Origin: Marinomonas sp. UCMA 3892 | GTDB lineage: Bacteria > Pseudomonadota > Gammaproteobacteria > Pseudomonadales > Marinomonadaceae | Direction of reading: 5' to 3' | Length of the DNA: 64,000 nt | Assembly (NCBI RefSeq): GCF_012726345.1 | Contig: NZ_PTXN01000008.1 | Coordinates: forward strand, 186,001-250,000 | Shown here: piece by piece, positions 7,675 through 16,576 of the stretch | Numbering within the stretch: the stretch's first letter is position 1 | Layout: every line of letters begins with the position of its first letter | Notes under the pieces: model-generated | What the model was told of the DNA's origin: nothing | Database searches by the model: none | The model's input: only the letters and a program-made list of their open reading frames with translations | Translations under genes and position numbers: made by a program

Positions 7675-9981
7675 TTGACACAAGTACAGCCCAATACTGA
7701 GGTGACCACCTCGTTAACCGATGAGCAAATGCTTGTTGTAAATCATGATCTCATGTCGCCTGCGAAAGTTATCGCCGTGGCGGGTGCGGGCAAAACCACT
7801 ACCTTAATTTCTCGTATCGAGCATTTATTGGCTCAGGGTGTGGACCCTTCCCACATTGGCGTGTTTATGTTCAATAAAAGCGCGCAGGAAGAATTCTCTG
7901 AGCGTTTGAGCAAGCGACTCATGACCGTTGGGCATTTCCGTTCCCCCAGTGTGATGACTTTTCATGCCTTTGGGATGAAGTTTTGTCGCCGCTTAGAGCA
8001 GCAAGGTTGGTTGTCTGCCGCTAAGTTAATTACCGATGATTTTAGCCTCGTGAAGATGTTACGCGAGGCTTTACAGCGTCTGGTTCGTAGTGGTGAGAAA
8101 ATCGCTATTTTGGATGAGAAAGATTGGCTGGAAGACGTGCTGTTATTTGTCGATCAGGTCAAAGCGTCTGACCAGCCAGCACAGATCGTTTTTGAAGCCT
8201 TGGGCTGGTCTAACGAACGCAAATTTTTCCCCGCGTTATACGGTGAATTAGAAAAGCTTCGCAAACGTAATAACATTCGTTTTTTTGCCGATTTACTCAG
8301 CGATCCTTATGAATTAATCAGTGAATTAGACGAAGCTGAACGCGTGAGAGTGCGTGGCTTAGTGCCTGATTTCCGTTATTTGTTAATTGACGAATTTCAG
8401 GATATTAACCCCTGCCAATACGAGCTGCTAAAGCTGCTTTATCCTGCTCCTTGCCAATGGATGATTGTGGGTGATGTACAGCAGTGTATTTATGAATGGC
8501 GCGGTGCCAGTCCAGACATCATGGCGACGCAATTTGACCAAGACTTTGCCAATGTGGCGACTTACCCATTGAGCACCAGTTTTCGCTTCGGCCACGCGGT
8601 CGGTTTAATGGCGTCGAGCGTGATCAGCGAAAACGACCCTGATGCCTTGGTGATTGGCGCTGGCGAACGCACCAGAGTGTCTTTTGCACGAGCACCGAAG
8701 ACAGGCAAAGCCTTGCTGGGCGAATTGAAAGCTTGGGTGGAAGAGGGCCGCGCGCTAAGCGATACCGCAGTGTTGGTGCGTTTGTACAGCGACATGGTGC
8801 CAGTGCAGCTAGCCTTGATGCACAAAGGTGTGCCGTATCAATTGCACGGTGATTCGCCGCTATTAGAAAATCGTCAGATTCGCATGCTGATGGCGTATTT
8901 GGCGGTGATTGCTGGTGGTTTGGAAACTAGCAGTACGTTTTTCCATCCCGACGATATCGAATACTTGCTGATGATTCCGAGCCTTGGTGCTTCGATGGCT
9001 CAGCGTAAAACCTTGATCCAACAAGCCAAACAATCGCCGCATTTGTTGCCTCAGATTATTGAGTCTGTTGCGGATGCGACGGATGGCTGGCGCGCGAAAA
9101 AACTCTATGAGCGTGCTGACTGGTTGCGCAGCTTAAGTATTTATCGCACCGATCCGGCGCAAGGCTTGGCGCATACTTTGGAGAAGTTAGGCATTTATCG
9201 CTACTTCGAAAGCACCAGCAGTAAAGATATTCAGACCCAAGAGAAAATAGCTACTTGTGATGCCTTTATGGCCTATGTACGTGGTGTTGGCGGTGATGCA
9301 AAATCGATTTTAGAACAACTCGCCACCTTGAATGAAAAACAAACTGACGATGTTCACGGAGTGCATCTGATGACGATTCACAAGTCGAAAGGCTTAGAGT
9401 TCGATCAGGTGTTATTGTCTGGCTTACAAGAAGGGCGCTTTCCTTATTATGATGAGGATCTAAGCGCCATTGATAAGCAAGCTGCCAGTGATTTGGCATC
9501 CGAACGCCGTTTGTTTTATGTGGCGATTACCCGCGCGAAACAGAAACTCGTGCTCTTGGAAACGCCGAGTGCAGACGAGCATAAACGCATGAAGCAGGGT
9601 GATATTCCCCGCGCAGCACTGAAAAGCTTGTCTTTGTCGCGTTTTGTCTTTGAAGCGCAGCCTTATGCAGTGAGTCGTATTTGCGAAGCCTGGTATGTCG
9701 AAAATGTTGGCACGCCAATTGATACGGAAAAAGGTTCGGTCTTTCAGCGTTATTTGAACGCGGTCGATCCTTCTCCGTCGCTGACCTTTCGTCATCGGGT
9801 TGAAGGTAAAAGTCTCTTACAGCCCGGCGACAAAGTACGCCACGATCAGTTCGGTCAGGGTGTTGTCGTGCGACAAGAACGAGACGAAAAACAAATGATT
9901 TTTGTGGATTTTGGCGAAGTGGGTCTAAAACGCTTTAATCCCAAGCACACACAACTTATAAAACTGTCTTCCCGAGCCTAA
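7675..9981 (+). CDS. UvrD/Rep-family superfamily 1A DNA helicase
   Basis: This is a 768-residue helicase with a TTG start. The next ATG (residue 19) would cut into the Q motif (LTDEQ), so TTG is preferred. Visible motifs are Walker A AVAGAGKTTTL (35-44), LLIDEFQDINP (motif II), GDVQQCIYEWRGA (motif III), TIHKSKGLEFDQV (motif V) and LFYVAITRAKQKL (motif VI). The last 60 residues (LQPGDKVRHDQFGQGVV...) match the Tudor-like tail of UvrD/PcrA that contacts RNA polymerase. It is probably an accessory repair or replication helicase rather than the main UvrD. Ten bases separate it from the following oxygenase gene, so the two may be co-transcribed. Confidence 0.85.
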   Translation: MTQVQPNTEVTTSLTDEQMLVVNHDLMSPAKVIAVAGAGKTTTLISRIEHLLAQGVDPSHIGVFMFNKSAQEEFSERLSKRLMTVGHFRSPSVMTFHAFGMKFCRRLEQQGWLSAAKLITDDFSLVKMLREALQRLVRSGEKIAILDEKDWLEDVLLFVDQVKASDQPAQIVFEALGWSNERKFFPALYGELEKLRKRNNIRFFADLLSDPYELISELDEAERVRVRGLVPDFRYLLIDEFQDINPCQYELLKLLYPAPCQWMIVGDVQQCIYEWRGASPDIMATQFDQDFANVATYPLSTSFRFGHAVGLMASSVISENDPDALVIGAGERTRVSFARAPKTGKALLGELKAWVEEGRALSDTAVLVRLYSDMVPVQLALMHKGVPYQLHGDSPLLENRQIRMLMAYLAVIAGGLETSSTFFHPDDIEYLLMIPSLGASMAQRKTLIQQAKQSPHLLPQIIESVADATDGWRAKKLYERADWLRSLSIYRTDPAQGLAHTLEKLGIYRYFESTSSKDIQTQEKIATCDAFMAYVRGVGGDAKSILEQLATLNEKQTDDVHGVHLMTIHKSKGLEFDQVLLSGLQEGRFPYYDEDLSAIDKQAASDLASERRLFYVAITRAKQKLVLLETPSADEHKRMKQGDIPRAALKSLSLSRFVFEAQPYAVSRICEAWYVENVGTPIDTEKGSVFQRYLNAVDPSPSLTFRHRVEGKSLLQPGDKVRHDQFGQGVVVRQERDEKQMIFVDFGEVGLKRFNPKHTQLIKLSSRA

Positions 9982-9991
9982 GGAACGCGTA

Positions 9992-10948
9992 ATGTCCATT
10001 CCATTGATTGATTTATCTAAACTGATTCACGAGAGCGAGTCTGTCCGCCAAACTGAAATAAACGCCCTAGACAAGGCGTGCCGAGAGATTGGATTCTTCT
10101 ACCTAACCAACACAGGTATTCCGAAAGAATTGATGGCAGCACTGATGCGTGAAGCTAAACGATTCTTTAATCAGCCGCAAGATGTGAAAAATGCCATTGA
10201 TATTAAAGACAGTATCAATCACCGTGGTTACGGCAATATTGGTGAAGAACAGTTGGACGAAATTGGCCATGCGGATTGGAAAGAAACCTTCGATATGGCA
10301 TTGGATTTTCCTAAGGACCATCCGTTGGCGCTTAAGTATCCGACGGCTTATGGCCCTAACCAGAATCCAAGCGATCCGACTACGCTGGAAGTGTTGCAAG
10401 AATACTATGTGCAAGCTTTTCAAGTAGCACAAAAACTTCTAACTGCCATGGCGCAAGCGCTGTCTTTGGAAGACGATTTCTTTATTCGCGGCTTTAAAGA
10501 TCACGTTACCGTGTTGCGTATGATTCATTATCCGCCACGTCCAGCTAACGACCATGATAATGGCGCGGGTGCGCACACGGATTACGGCTGTGTCACCTTG
10601 TTGTTGCAAGATCAGATTGGTGGTTTGCAAGTGAAAAATCGCAAAGGCGAATGGGTCGATGCAACGCCAATCGATGACGCGTTAGTGGTAAATATTGGTG
10701 ACTTGATGCAGCGTTGGACCAACGACGAATATGTTTCTACTGCACACCGTGTGCGTGCTTCGTTGCCAGACGTGCATCGCTATTCTTTCCCATTCTTTGT
10801 GGAGCCAGATTACGAAACCAATGTTGAGTGCGTGCCGAGTTGTGCTACAGCTGACAAACCTGCGAAATACGATGCTATTTTAAGCGGCGACTGGATTCAG
10901 TCGCGATTTGATGCGACTTACGCGTATCGAGAAAAAGAGAGCGCATAA
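9992..10948 (+). CDS. 2-oxoglutarate/Fe(II)-dependent dioxygenase, isopenicillin N synthase-like
   Basis: This 318-residue protein has an N-terminal DIOX_N domain and a C-terminal jelly-roll oxygenase domain. The iron ligands are H195, D197 (AHTDYG) and H252 (TAHRV), followed by the oxoglutarate-binding RxS motif R255-A-S257. The family hydroxylates or oxidises small molecules using oxoglutarate and oxygen; the substrate cannot be told from sequence. It starts 10 bases after the helicase gene (AAGGAACGCGTAATG) and ends at a bidirectional terminator. Confidence 0.83.
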   Translation: MSIPLIDLSKLIHESESVRQTEINALDKACREIGFFYLTNTGIPKELMAALMREAKRFFNQPQDVKNAIDIKDSINHRGYGNIGEEQLDEIGHADWKETFDMALDFPKDHPLALKYPTAYGPNQNPSDPTTLEVLQEYYVQAFQVAQKLLTAMAQALSLEDDFFIRGFKDHVTVLRMIHYPPRPANDHDNGAGAHTDYGCVTLLLQDQIGGLQVKNRKGEWVDATPIDDALVVNIGDLMQRWTNDEYVSTAHRVRASLPDVHRYSFPFFVEPDYETNVECVPSCATADKPAKYDAILSGDWIQSRFDATYAYREKESA

Positions 10949-10976
10949 AAGAAGGGTGCATAAATAGTATCGCAAC

Positions 10977-11012
10977 AAAAAACCTCATATTGATCCAAGG
11001 TGAGGTTTTTTA
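10977..11012. terminator. Bidirectional intrinsic terminator between convergent genes
   Basis: AACCTCA and TGAGGTT arms enclose a short loop, with an A-run on one side and a T-run on the other (10977-11012). It serves the oxygenase gene and the convergent dehydrogenase gene. Directly after it, 11012-11050 holds two copies of a 19-20-base imperfect direct repeat (GCTAAGTAAAAA core). Confidence 0.8.
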
Positions 11013-11061
11013 TTGCTAAGTAAAAAGCTTTATCGCTAAGTAAAAATCTATCTAGGTCGAT

Positions 11062-11820
11062 TTACTGAGCGAGGTAACCACCGTCTACAGGATAATACGA
11101 TGCAGTAACAAAAGACGCCGCATCACTGGCTAACCAAGCCACAAGGTGAGCGACTTCTTCTGGTTTGCCAAGGCGCTTCAGTGCGTGTTTTTGAGCAAGC
11201 ATATCTAGTGTCTCGGCATCTAAATGTTCATCGACCAAAGGCGTATGAATAAAGCCAGGGCCTACGGCATTTACACGAATATTGTCCTCTGCATGCTCGA
11301 CTGCAGCGGCTTTGGACATACCTACAACGCCGTGTTTTGCGCTGACGTAAGCGGGGGAGCTCGGGAATGCAACTTGGCCAAGGATGGATGCCATGTTGAT
11401 AATGCTACCAGAACCATTTTTACGCATGGCAGCAATGGCTTCGCGTTGGCAATAAAAAACACCGTTGAAGTTAACATCAATCACTTTTAACCAATCTTCT
11501 GTGGTGTAATCGCCAGATTTGCAAGCGGGGCCGCCAATGCCTGCGTTGTTGACCGCTATGTCTAGACTGCCAAGTTGCTTCACGGTTTCAGCCATAGCGG
11601 CTTTGACCGATTCTGGATCGCTTACATCGACTTTAATGGTGATGCATTTCACATTGTATTTACTGATAGATTGTTTAGCTTTTTCTAATGCTTCTTCATG
11701 AAGATCCCAAATGGCGACATCGGCACCTGAATAGGCCAGTAGCTCTACACAGGCTAAACCAATCCCTGATGCGCCGCCTGTTACCATGGCCTTTTTGTTG
11801 TCTAATTGGTAGTTGATCAT
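11062..11820 (-). CDS. Short-chain dehydrogenase/reductase (SDR)
   Basis: The protein has 252 residues from the ATG at 11820, which follows AAAAGGAGC. The in-frame ATG at 11862 lacks a ribosome binding site. Classical SDR motifs are present: TGGASGIG (NAD(P) binding), NNAG, and the catalytic S...YxxxK (SSPAYVSAKHG). An acidic residue after the second strand (AIWDLHEEAL) favours NAD over NADP. The substrate is unknown; 3-oxoacyl-(ACP) reductase-like or alcohol dehydrogenase activities are typical. A possible FNR/Anr site lies about 75 bases upstream. Confidence 0.85.
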   Translation of the reverse strand: MINYQLDNKKAMVTGGASGIGLACVELLAYSGADVAIWDLHEEALEKAKQSISKYNVKCITIKVDVSDPESVKAAMAETVKQLGSLDIAVNNAGIGGPACKSGDYTTEDWLKVIDVNFNGVFYCQREAIAAMRKNGSGSIINMASILGQVAFPSSPAYVSAKHGVVGMSKAAAVEHAEDNIRVNAVGPGFIHTPLVDEHLDAETLDMLAQKHALKRLGKPEEVAHLVAWLASDAASFVTASYYPVDGGYLAQ

Positions 11821-11895
11821 GTTAGCTCCTTTTAATTGAATCAATGCAATTGAATAACTCACCCCTGAAGGGTAACAGTCAAACGGTTAAGTTGC

Positions 11896-11909
11896 ATGAT
11901 GTAGGTCAA
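11896..11909 (-). promoter_or_regulatory. Candidate FNR/Anr-like site upstream of the SDR gene
   Basis: On the minus strand TTGAC-CTAC-ATCAT matches the FNR/Anr consensus TTGAT-N4-ATCAA at four of five positions in each half. It sits about 75 bases before the SDR start codon, a fair distance for an activator site. This is inferred from consensus only. Confidence 0.3.
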
Positions 11910-11973
11910 AGGAAGTGGGAAGATAAAGTAGCAATAATATAAAAGATAAATTATTTATCAAAAAAGAAGGGCG

Positions 11974-11998
11974 AAAATGACCGCTAGGCGGTCATTTT
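11974..11998 (-). terminator. Intrinsic terminator that includes the amidotransferase stop codon
   Basis: The hairpin AAAATGACCGC/GCGGTCATTTT has an 11-base-pair stem and a 3-base loop. On the minus strand the last codons of the glutamine amidotransferase gene form the 5' arm, and its TAG stop (11984-11986) falls at the loop. The stem is followed by CGCCCTTCTTTTTTG. Confidence 0.65.
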
Positions 11999-12769
11999 TA
12001 ATAATTCAGACAAAGGTTGGATTTGGTAATTTTGACCTTTGATTCTGGCAATGTGCCCTGCTGGCACTTGAGTCCAGCTGTCGCTGCAATGGTCGAGAGG
12101 TTCTGAGCCAATCACAATGTGCTTGGCGAATTGCTTGCAGTATAGGCTTGGTGCCAGTTCATCACTGGAAAAGCGAATCGCGGTGATTTCTTCTCCGTCT
12201 GAAAAAACCGCCGTGAAGCGCAATGGATCTTTGATGTTCTTCTGTTTCATCATGTCGAGAATTTGCGATAAAGTTATCTCAATCGCGTATTCTGGATTCG
12301 TTTCTAAACCATTGGCGATCATCAATAGGAAAATAACTTCTGAATCAGTTGCGCCATGACGGTGGCTATAAAGATGCTCTGGAATCAAGCGATCTAACTG
12401 CCAGCGTAAAGACTCATAACCGCCAATTTGTCCGTTGTGCATGAATAACCAATTCTTGTAACTGAATGGGTGGCAGTTCGAACGGTTGGTTTCTGTGCCC
12501 GTAGAGGAGCGAACATGGGCGAAGAATAGCCCACTTTTAATGTGTCTCGCTAAACTCTTTAAATTGCTGTCACTCCAAGCTGGCAAGACTTCATGATAAA
12601 GCCCTGGTTCTTCGCGTTCATCGTACCAGCCAAGACCAAAACCATCGGCATTCACGGTGACTTCGGATTTTCTGGCGCTTAAGCTTTGATGAATTAAAGA
12701 ATGCTCTTGTTTAAAAAGCAATGACTCAAGGTAAACAGGATCGCCTTGGTACGCCATCCAACGACACAT
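11984..12769 (-). CDS. Class II glutamine amidotransferase, YafJ-like
   Basis: This 261-residue protein begins MCRWMAYQG, so Cys2 would become the N-terminal nucleophile after methionine removal, as in class II (Ntn) amidotransferases. Other family segments are FFAHVRSST and HPFSYKNWLFMHNGQIGG. It is a stand-alone glutaminase domain as in YafJ; the acceptor substrate is unknown. The ATG is preceded by AGGAGAAAATC. Its 3' end is embedded in a terminator hairpin. Confidence 0.85.
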   Translation of the reverse strand: MCRWMAYQGDPVYLESLLFKQEHSLIHQSLSARKSEVTVNADGFGLGWYDEREEPGLYHEVLPAWSDSNLKSLARHIKSGLFFAHVRSSTGTETNRSNCHPFSYKNWLFMHNGQIGGYESLRWQLDRLIPEHLYSHRHGATDSEVIFLLMIANGLETNPEYAIEITLSQILDMMKQKNIKDPLRFTAVFSDGEEITAIRFSSDELAPSLYCKQFAKHIVIGSEPLDHCSDSWTQVPAGHIARIKGQNYQIQPLSELLKMTA

Positions 12770-12794
12770 GATTTTCTCCTAGGAATGAAAATAA

Positions 12795-12819
12795 AGGGAA
12801 GTAACTTCGTTACTTCCCT
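12795..12819 (-). terminator. Intrinsic terminator after the chemoreceptor gene
   Basis: AGGGAAGTAAC and GTTACTTCCCT form an 11-base-pair perfect stem around a tight TTC loop. On the minus strand it is followed by TTTATTTTC. Confidence 0.75.
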
Positions 12820-12842
12820 AGAGATCTTAATTTGCTGTAGTT

Positions 12843-14510
12843 CTATACTTTGAAGTAGCTGATTTTTGCCGACAATTGTGTGGCTAATGAAGCCAGCTGT
12901 CCAGCTGAGTTACTAATAGAATGTATAGATTTAGTGGTGCGTGATGCAATCTCGGTAATATTTTCGACATTGCGGCTTACTTCGGCCGTTACTGATGCTT
13001 GCTCTTCTGCTGTCGCTGAAATTCTATCGTTCATATCGCGAATTTTAGACACGGATTGATTAATATGTCGAAGCGAATCTTCCTCGTGTTTAACTTGATT
13101 TACGGCATCAGTGGAGCGCTGATGGCTCGATGTCATGGCTTTTACTGCAGAGCTTGTACCACTTTGCAATAGGGCAATCATTTTCTCAATTTCTTGTGTG
13201 GCATTTTGCGTGTTTTGTGCAAGATGACGCACTTCATCCGCTACCACCGCAAAGCCACGACCTTGTTCACCCGCCCGTGCGGCTTCAATCGCCGCATTTA
13301 GGGCGAGGAGATTGGTTTGTTCGGCAATGCCAAGGATAGTATTTAGAATGCCGCTGATTTCCTTGGTGTTAGATTCTAACTCATTAATAGTAGCTGCTGA
13401 GCTAGCAATTTCTTCGGCCAATTGTTGAATGCTGTTTATGGTAGACACAACAATCGCGGCGCCTTCGTTGGCTGCTGTTTCAGCATTATGCGCCGCTTGG
13501 CTTGCATCTGTTGTGGATTCAGAAACATGCACTGCCGTGGCTTGAATTTCTTGTATCGCTTGAGATATGAAGTTGGTTTCTTGTTGTTGGCGATCGACCA
13601 TTTCAGAGGATTCGTCGGTAATACGGTTAAGGTCATTAGCTGCATTGGTCAACATGGAGCTGGACTCAGCCACATCATGCAAAATGCTACTAAGCTGAAT
13701 GACTAGTTTGTCCATTGCTGTTTCCAGCATGCCGATTTCGTCTTTGCGTGTGCTGGCAATTTTAGATTGAACCAAATCACCTGAGGCAATTTCTTCTGCG
13801 CGTCGAACAGCTTTAATAAGCGGTCTACAAATGCCGTTAACAATGATGATACTGACAGTGATACCAATCACAATGAGTACTGCAGCAAATAAACCACTGG
13901 CATAAATGGTTTGATCAAGTTTGCTGTTTTGGTTGTCTGCAACGGCGCTACTGTATTCATTAATGGAGGTTATAATTTCCTCCATTTGTTTGTTCACCGT
14001 AATCAAGCTTTCGTCAGCAGCACGTCGAGATTTATTCGCTTTCATGGTGTTGAGCTTGACCCACCAGCTGTAGGTTTCTGTGCTGGCTTCTAAGAAGATA
14101 GCTTGTTGCTCTTCTAGTGCTTTAATCTGTTCTAGTAAGCCGTCTAATCCATCGTGTACTGGCATGGTTGCAAGAATGCTTTTTACATTTTCGATACTGG
14201 TTACCAACTCACCAGTGTAAGTTTTGAATTTTTCTGCTGATTCTGCAATTTGCTCAGTGCCATACCCACCAATTGTTTTAGCAATAGATACTTGGAAGTA
14301 ACCGCGTTCAAATTCAACAGATTGTTGTAGTAAAAGCTGACGACTTTTTTCTAAGTTCTTAACTAGTTGGAGGCTTTGCGTGGAAAGACTTTGTAATTCT
14401 GAAGACACGGATTTACTGGTAAGTGCAGAACTAACGCTCATACCAACAATAACCAGCGAAAAGAGTGCAATAAGTGAAAGTATTTTAGTGCGTACGGACA
14501 GATTTAACAT
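12843..14510 (-). CDS. Methyl-accepting chemotaxis protein
   Basis: This 555-residue chemoreceptor has a membrane segment near residues 9-31, a periplasmic helical sensor domain of about 175 residues (four-helix-bundle type), and a second membrane segment around 209-231. A HAMP domain follows and then the long cytoplasmic coiled coil. The signalling hairpin is clear: [20 protein letters not shown] followed by [12 protein letters not shown]. It would pass ligand information to CheA/CheW; the ligand is unknown. No CheR/CheB-binding pentapeptide is seen at the C-terminus (ISYFKV). The gene is monocistronic with its own terminator. Confidence 0.9.
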   Translation of the reverse strand: MLNLSVRTKILSLIALFSLVIVGMSVSSALTSKSVSSELQSLSTQSLQLVKNLEKSRQLLLQQSVEFERGYFQVSIAKTIGGYGTEQIAESAEKFKTYTGELVTSIENVKSILATMPVHDGLDGLLEQIKALEEQQAIFLEASTETYSWWVKLNTMKANKSRRAADESLITVNKQMEEIITSINEYSSAVADNQNSKLDQTIYASGLFAAVLIVIGITVSIIIVNGICRPLIKAVRRAEEIASGDLVQSKIASTRKDEIGMLETAMDKLVIQLSSILHDVAESSSMLTNAANDLNRITDESSEMVDRQQQETNFISQAIQEIQATAVHVSESTTDASQAAHNAETAANEGAAIVVSTINSIQQLAEEIASSAATINELESNTKEISGILNTILGIAEQTNLLALNAAIEAARAGEQGRGFAVVADEVRHLAQNTQNATQEIEKMIALLQSGTSSAVKAMTSSHQRSTDAVNQVKHEEDSLRHINQSVSKIRDMNDRISATAEEQASVTAEVSRNVENITEIASRTTKSIHSISNSAGQLASLATQLSAKISYFKV

Positions 14511-14830
14511 AGTTAACCCAATGAATTAAGAGTGTTGGTCGATATCTCTTATCCAGCAATACTTATGCCAATCAAGTTTCATTCCCTCGCACGAAGGGCG
14601 TTGACTTGTTATCCTTCCTGAACTTGTACTTTATTTGATCTAAAGTTTGGCAAAATATTTGCTAGCTTCGAGAGTGAATAAAAAATTTGCTTTTTTACCG
14701 TTCAGATTCAATTGCATAATTCTTGTGGAATGTGCAAAAAAAACTGACAAGACCTAAGGTAACTCGAAAGGGAGAGAGAAGCATAGTGGTTTTTTGCCAA
14801 AATGCTCCATTTTTGTGCGTTTTTTGTAAC
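14511..14830. other. 320-bp intergenic region without a supported gene
   Basis: This stretch between the chemoreceptor start and the hisI stop has no convincing open frame. It must hold the chemoreceptor promoter and the end of the hisI transcript. No clear terminator hairpin or consensus promoter was found. Confidence 0.5.
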
Positions 14831-15244
14831 TTACTTGGTTGTAGATGGTGCAGAGCTGATAACAACGTCGTTTCCGTCAACCGTAAAAAAGAAGCAGTCG
14901 CGTCGATTGGTATGGCAAGCAGGGCCTTGTTGATTCACTTTGACCAGAATCGCGTCGCCATCACAGTCGAATGACATAGATACCAATGTTTGGCGGTGAC
15001 CAGAACTTTCGCCTTTACGCCAGTAGGTTTGGCGTGAGCGAGACCAATAACATACTTGACCTGTTTCTAGGGTTTCACGAATGGATTTTTCATTCATGTA
15101 CGCCAACATTAATACTTCACCAGTATCATGTTGTTGCGCGATGGCCGCGACTAAGCCATGCTCGTCTGTTTTCAGATTCGCTAATACTGTGTCTAGCGAT
15201 AGCTTTTCGCCTTTGGCGAGGTTTTCGTATTCTTTTAAGCTCAT
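14831..15244 (-). CDS. hisI: Phosphoribosyl-AMP cyclohydrolase
   Basis: This 137-residue enzyme opens the adenine ring of phosphoribosyl-AMP, the third step of histidine synthesis. It is the stand-alone cyclohydrolase form, without the HisE pyrophosphatase domain found fused in enterobacteria. Zinc/magnesium-binding motifs are visible: SFDCDGDAILVKV and the cysteines of GPACHTNRRDC. The typical VCYWSRSRQTYWRKGESSGH segment is present. Its start overlaps the stop of the QueD-like gene by four bases (ATGA), indicating an operon. hisG and hisD lie more than 30 kb away. Confidence 0.93.
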   Translation of the reverse strand: MSLKEYENLAKGEKLSLDTVLANLKTDEHGLVAAIAQQHDTGEVLMLAYMNEKSIRETLETGQVCYWSRSRQTYWRKGESSGHRQTLVSMSFDCDGDAILVKVNQQGPACHTNRRDCFFFTVDGNDVVISSAPSTTK

Positions 15245-16122
15245 ATTCTTGCCTTTATTTTTTCTGAGATTGCGCCTTTACCAATGCCTTCAAAGCCGTG
15301 TGCTTCAATGTGCACACCTAGATTCTCTTCTGCTAATACATCAGCAATGTGGGCAGAAAGGGACTCAACCGTGGTATCGCAATCCAGCATGTAGACTTGA
15401 TTGCTGTCGATTTTTAGCTCAAACAAACCTTGCTGGCTGGTGTAGCTAAAGCAGTGATAATTTACACCGTTTTCAGTCACTTGGCTTATCAAGTCTTCTT
15501 GGGTACCTAAATAGATGTCTTCCCAACGCTTTGCCCAATCGTGTTCCAATGCGGCATTTCGTGCGCCATCTGTGTAAATCTCAACCGTAGAGCGATGACC
15601 ATGAGCAATTCGTTGGCAATTACCTGCATGCTTCTTTAAGCCATGGCTGTATTGGTATTGCGCGCCAGTAATTTGCTCTGGTGAAAAACGCACGCTAACG
15701 GCTTCTAATTCCGCTGGCAGCAGATTAAGAATTTGCGACTCAACCCATTTAGCAACCGCTTCTGGCGTGACTTCTGTCATTGGCAATACGCAAATGGCTT
15801 GGGTCGGCGCGTCGCACTGAAATACACGTTTGTCGTCAGCTGTGGCTTTACTGTGATCAAAGTGAAAAGACACGCGATCATCAGCTAATGGAGTCATAGT
15901 TGATCCGCTGTGCTCAGCAGGAATCGCCAGCATGTGATCGATATTTTCATCCAGCCATTTCTTGATTTGTTTTTTAACGATACTGAAATCACAAATCATG
16001 CTTTCATCGTTTAACTTGCCTGTCAGCACAATGTCTGTCTGCCAGCTTTCACCCAACAAACCACGTGTGGCATCAAAGTAGGAAAAATCCACGTGGGTCA
16101 GGTTTTTTACAAATAGCTTCAA
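15241..16122 (-). CDS. Two-domain QueD/6-pyruvoyl-tetrahydropterin synthase-like protein
   Basis: This 293-residue protein is about twice the length of QueD and appears to be two PTPS/QueD-like domains in tandem. The C-terminal half holds the CxxxxHGH zinc-binding pattern (NCQRIAHGHRSTVEI). The N-terminal half keeps the CDFSIVKKQIKKWL...NIDHML segment typical of the fold but has no HGH. The family makes 6-carboxytetrahydropterin for queuosine or reduced pterins. Whether this form has that activity is uncertain. It is joined to hisI by a four-base ATGA overlap. Confidence 0.75.
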   Translation of the reverse strand: MKLFVKNLTHVDFSYFDATRGLLGESWQTDIVLTGKLNDESMICDFSIVKKQIKKWLDENIDHMLAIPAEHSGSTMTPLADDRVSFHFDHSKATADDKRVFQCDAPTQAICVLPMTEVTPEAVAKWVESQILNLLPAELEAVSVRFSPEQITGAQYQYSHGLKKHAGNCQRIAHGHRSTVEIYTDGARNAALEHDWAKRWEDIYLGTQEDLISQVTENGVNYHCFSYTSQQGLFELKIDSNQVYMLDCDTTVESLSAHIADVLAEENLGVHIEAHGFEGIGKGAISEKIKARI

Positions 16123-16277
16123 CTCGCTACTCCTATGATTCTTAATGGCGCGTATCTTACCGTAAATAGAAGCAGCGTTATAGCTTGATACTAAGAAGCA
16201 ATAGAGTAGATATGGAGTAGAAAAGGGGGATGATTAGCGGCAATTTATAAGTATTTGAAAATACATAAGAAAGGCGG

Positions 16278-16305
16278 TTGATATTTCGATTTGGCTGCGT
16301 ATAAT
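16278..16305 (+). promoter_or_regulatory. Promoter of the 4.5S RNA gene
   Basis: TTGATA (16278-16283) and a perfect TATAAT (16300-16305) are separated by 16 bases. Transcription would begin near 16312, shortly before the mature 4.5S RNA. Confidence 0.65.
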
Positions 16306-16334
16306 TGCGCCCCAAGGTCAACAGGCCTCCTTTA

Positions 16335-16448
16335 TGGTGTCTCTGCTGGTCCCCTCGCAACGATAAACCGTTAATCTGGTCAGGTCCGGAAGGAAGCAGC
16401 CACAGCGGTGGACTTGTGTGCCGAGGTGCGGCTGGTAGAGATGCCACC
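16335..16448 (+). ncRNA. ffs: Signal recognition particle 4.5S RNA
   Basis: The universally conserved SRP domain IV core GGTCAGGTCCGGAAGGAAGC is present at about 16378-16397. The ends GGTGTCTCTGC and the GTAGAGATGCCACC segment pair to close the long hairpin. The RNA binds Ffh and targets membrane proteins to the FtsY/SecYEG system. The ffs gene is also a known attachment site for some Tn7-like transposons, which matters here because a TnsA-like gene follows. Confidence 0.93.
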
Positions 16449-16480
16449 TTAATCTCCCCCAATATTGATTGAATCATAAG

Positions 16481-16543
16481 TTGACAAATTTGCAGTTTGC
16501 TGTGACAAATTTGCACTTTACCTTGACATAGCCTATTTTTAAG
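16481..16543 (+). repeat. Three 21-bp tandem repeats resembling TnsB-binding sites of a Tn7-like end
   Basis: TTGACAAATTTGCAGTTTGCT, GTGACAAATTTGCACTTTACC and a degenerate TTGACATAGCC... start at 16481, 16502 and 16523, a strict 21-base period. Tandem or overlapping 20-22-base TnsB sites are typical of Tn7-like ends. The block lies between ffs and the TnsA-like gene. A terminal TGT is not obvious; the nearest similar word is TATTGAT at 16464-16470. Confidence 0.5.
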
Positions 16544-16576
16544 TTGTTATTTTGTTACAACTTACAGGATTGAGCT

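Noticed and set aside
11945..11959. Perfect 15-base palindrome GATAAATTATTTATC
   Set aside because: It is AT-rich and next to a terminator; no regulator or promoter element could be tied to it.
14581..14650. Possible sigma-28 promoter (TAAA...GGATAA) before the chemoreceptor gene
   Set aside because: Spacing is about 13 instead of 15 bases and the -10 part matches only partly.
16178..16516. 112-codon minus-strand frame over ffs
   Set aside because: It covers the conserved 4.5S RNA core and the repeat block; the RNA gene explains the sequence.
16481..16543. Three 21-base repeats considered as a CRISPR array
   Set aside because: The copies abut without spacers and there are no cas genes; transposon end repeats fit better.
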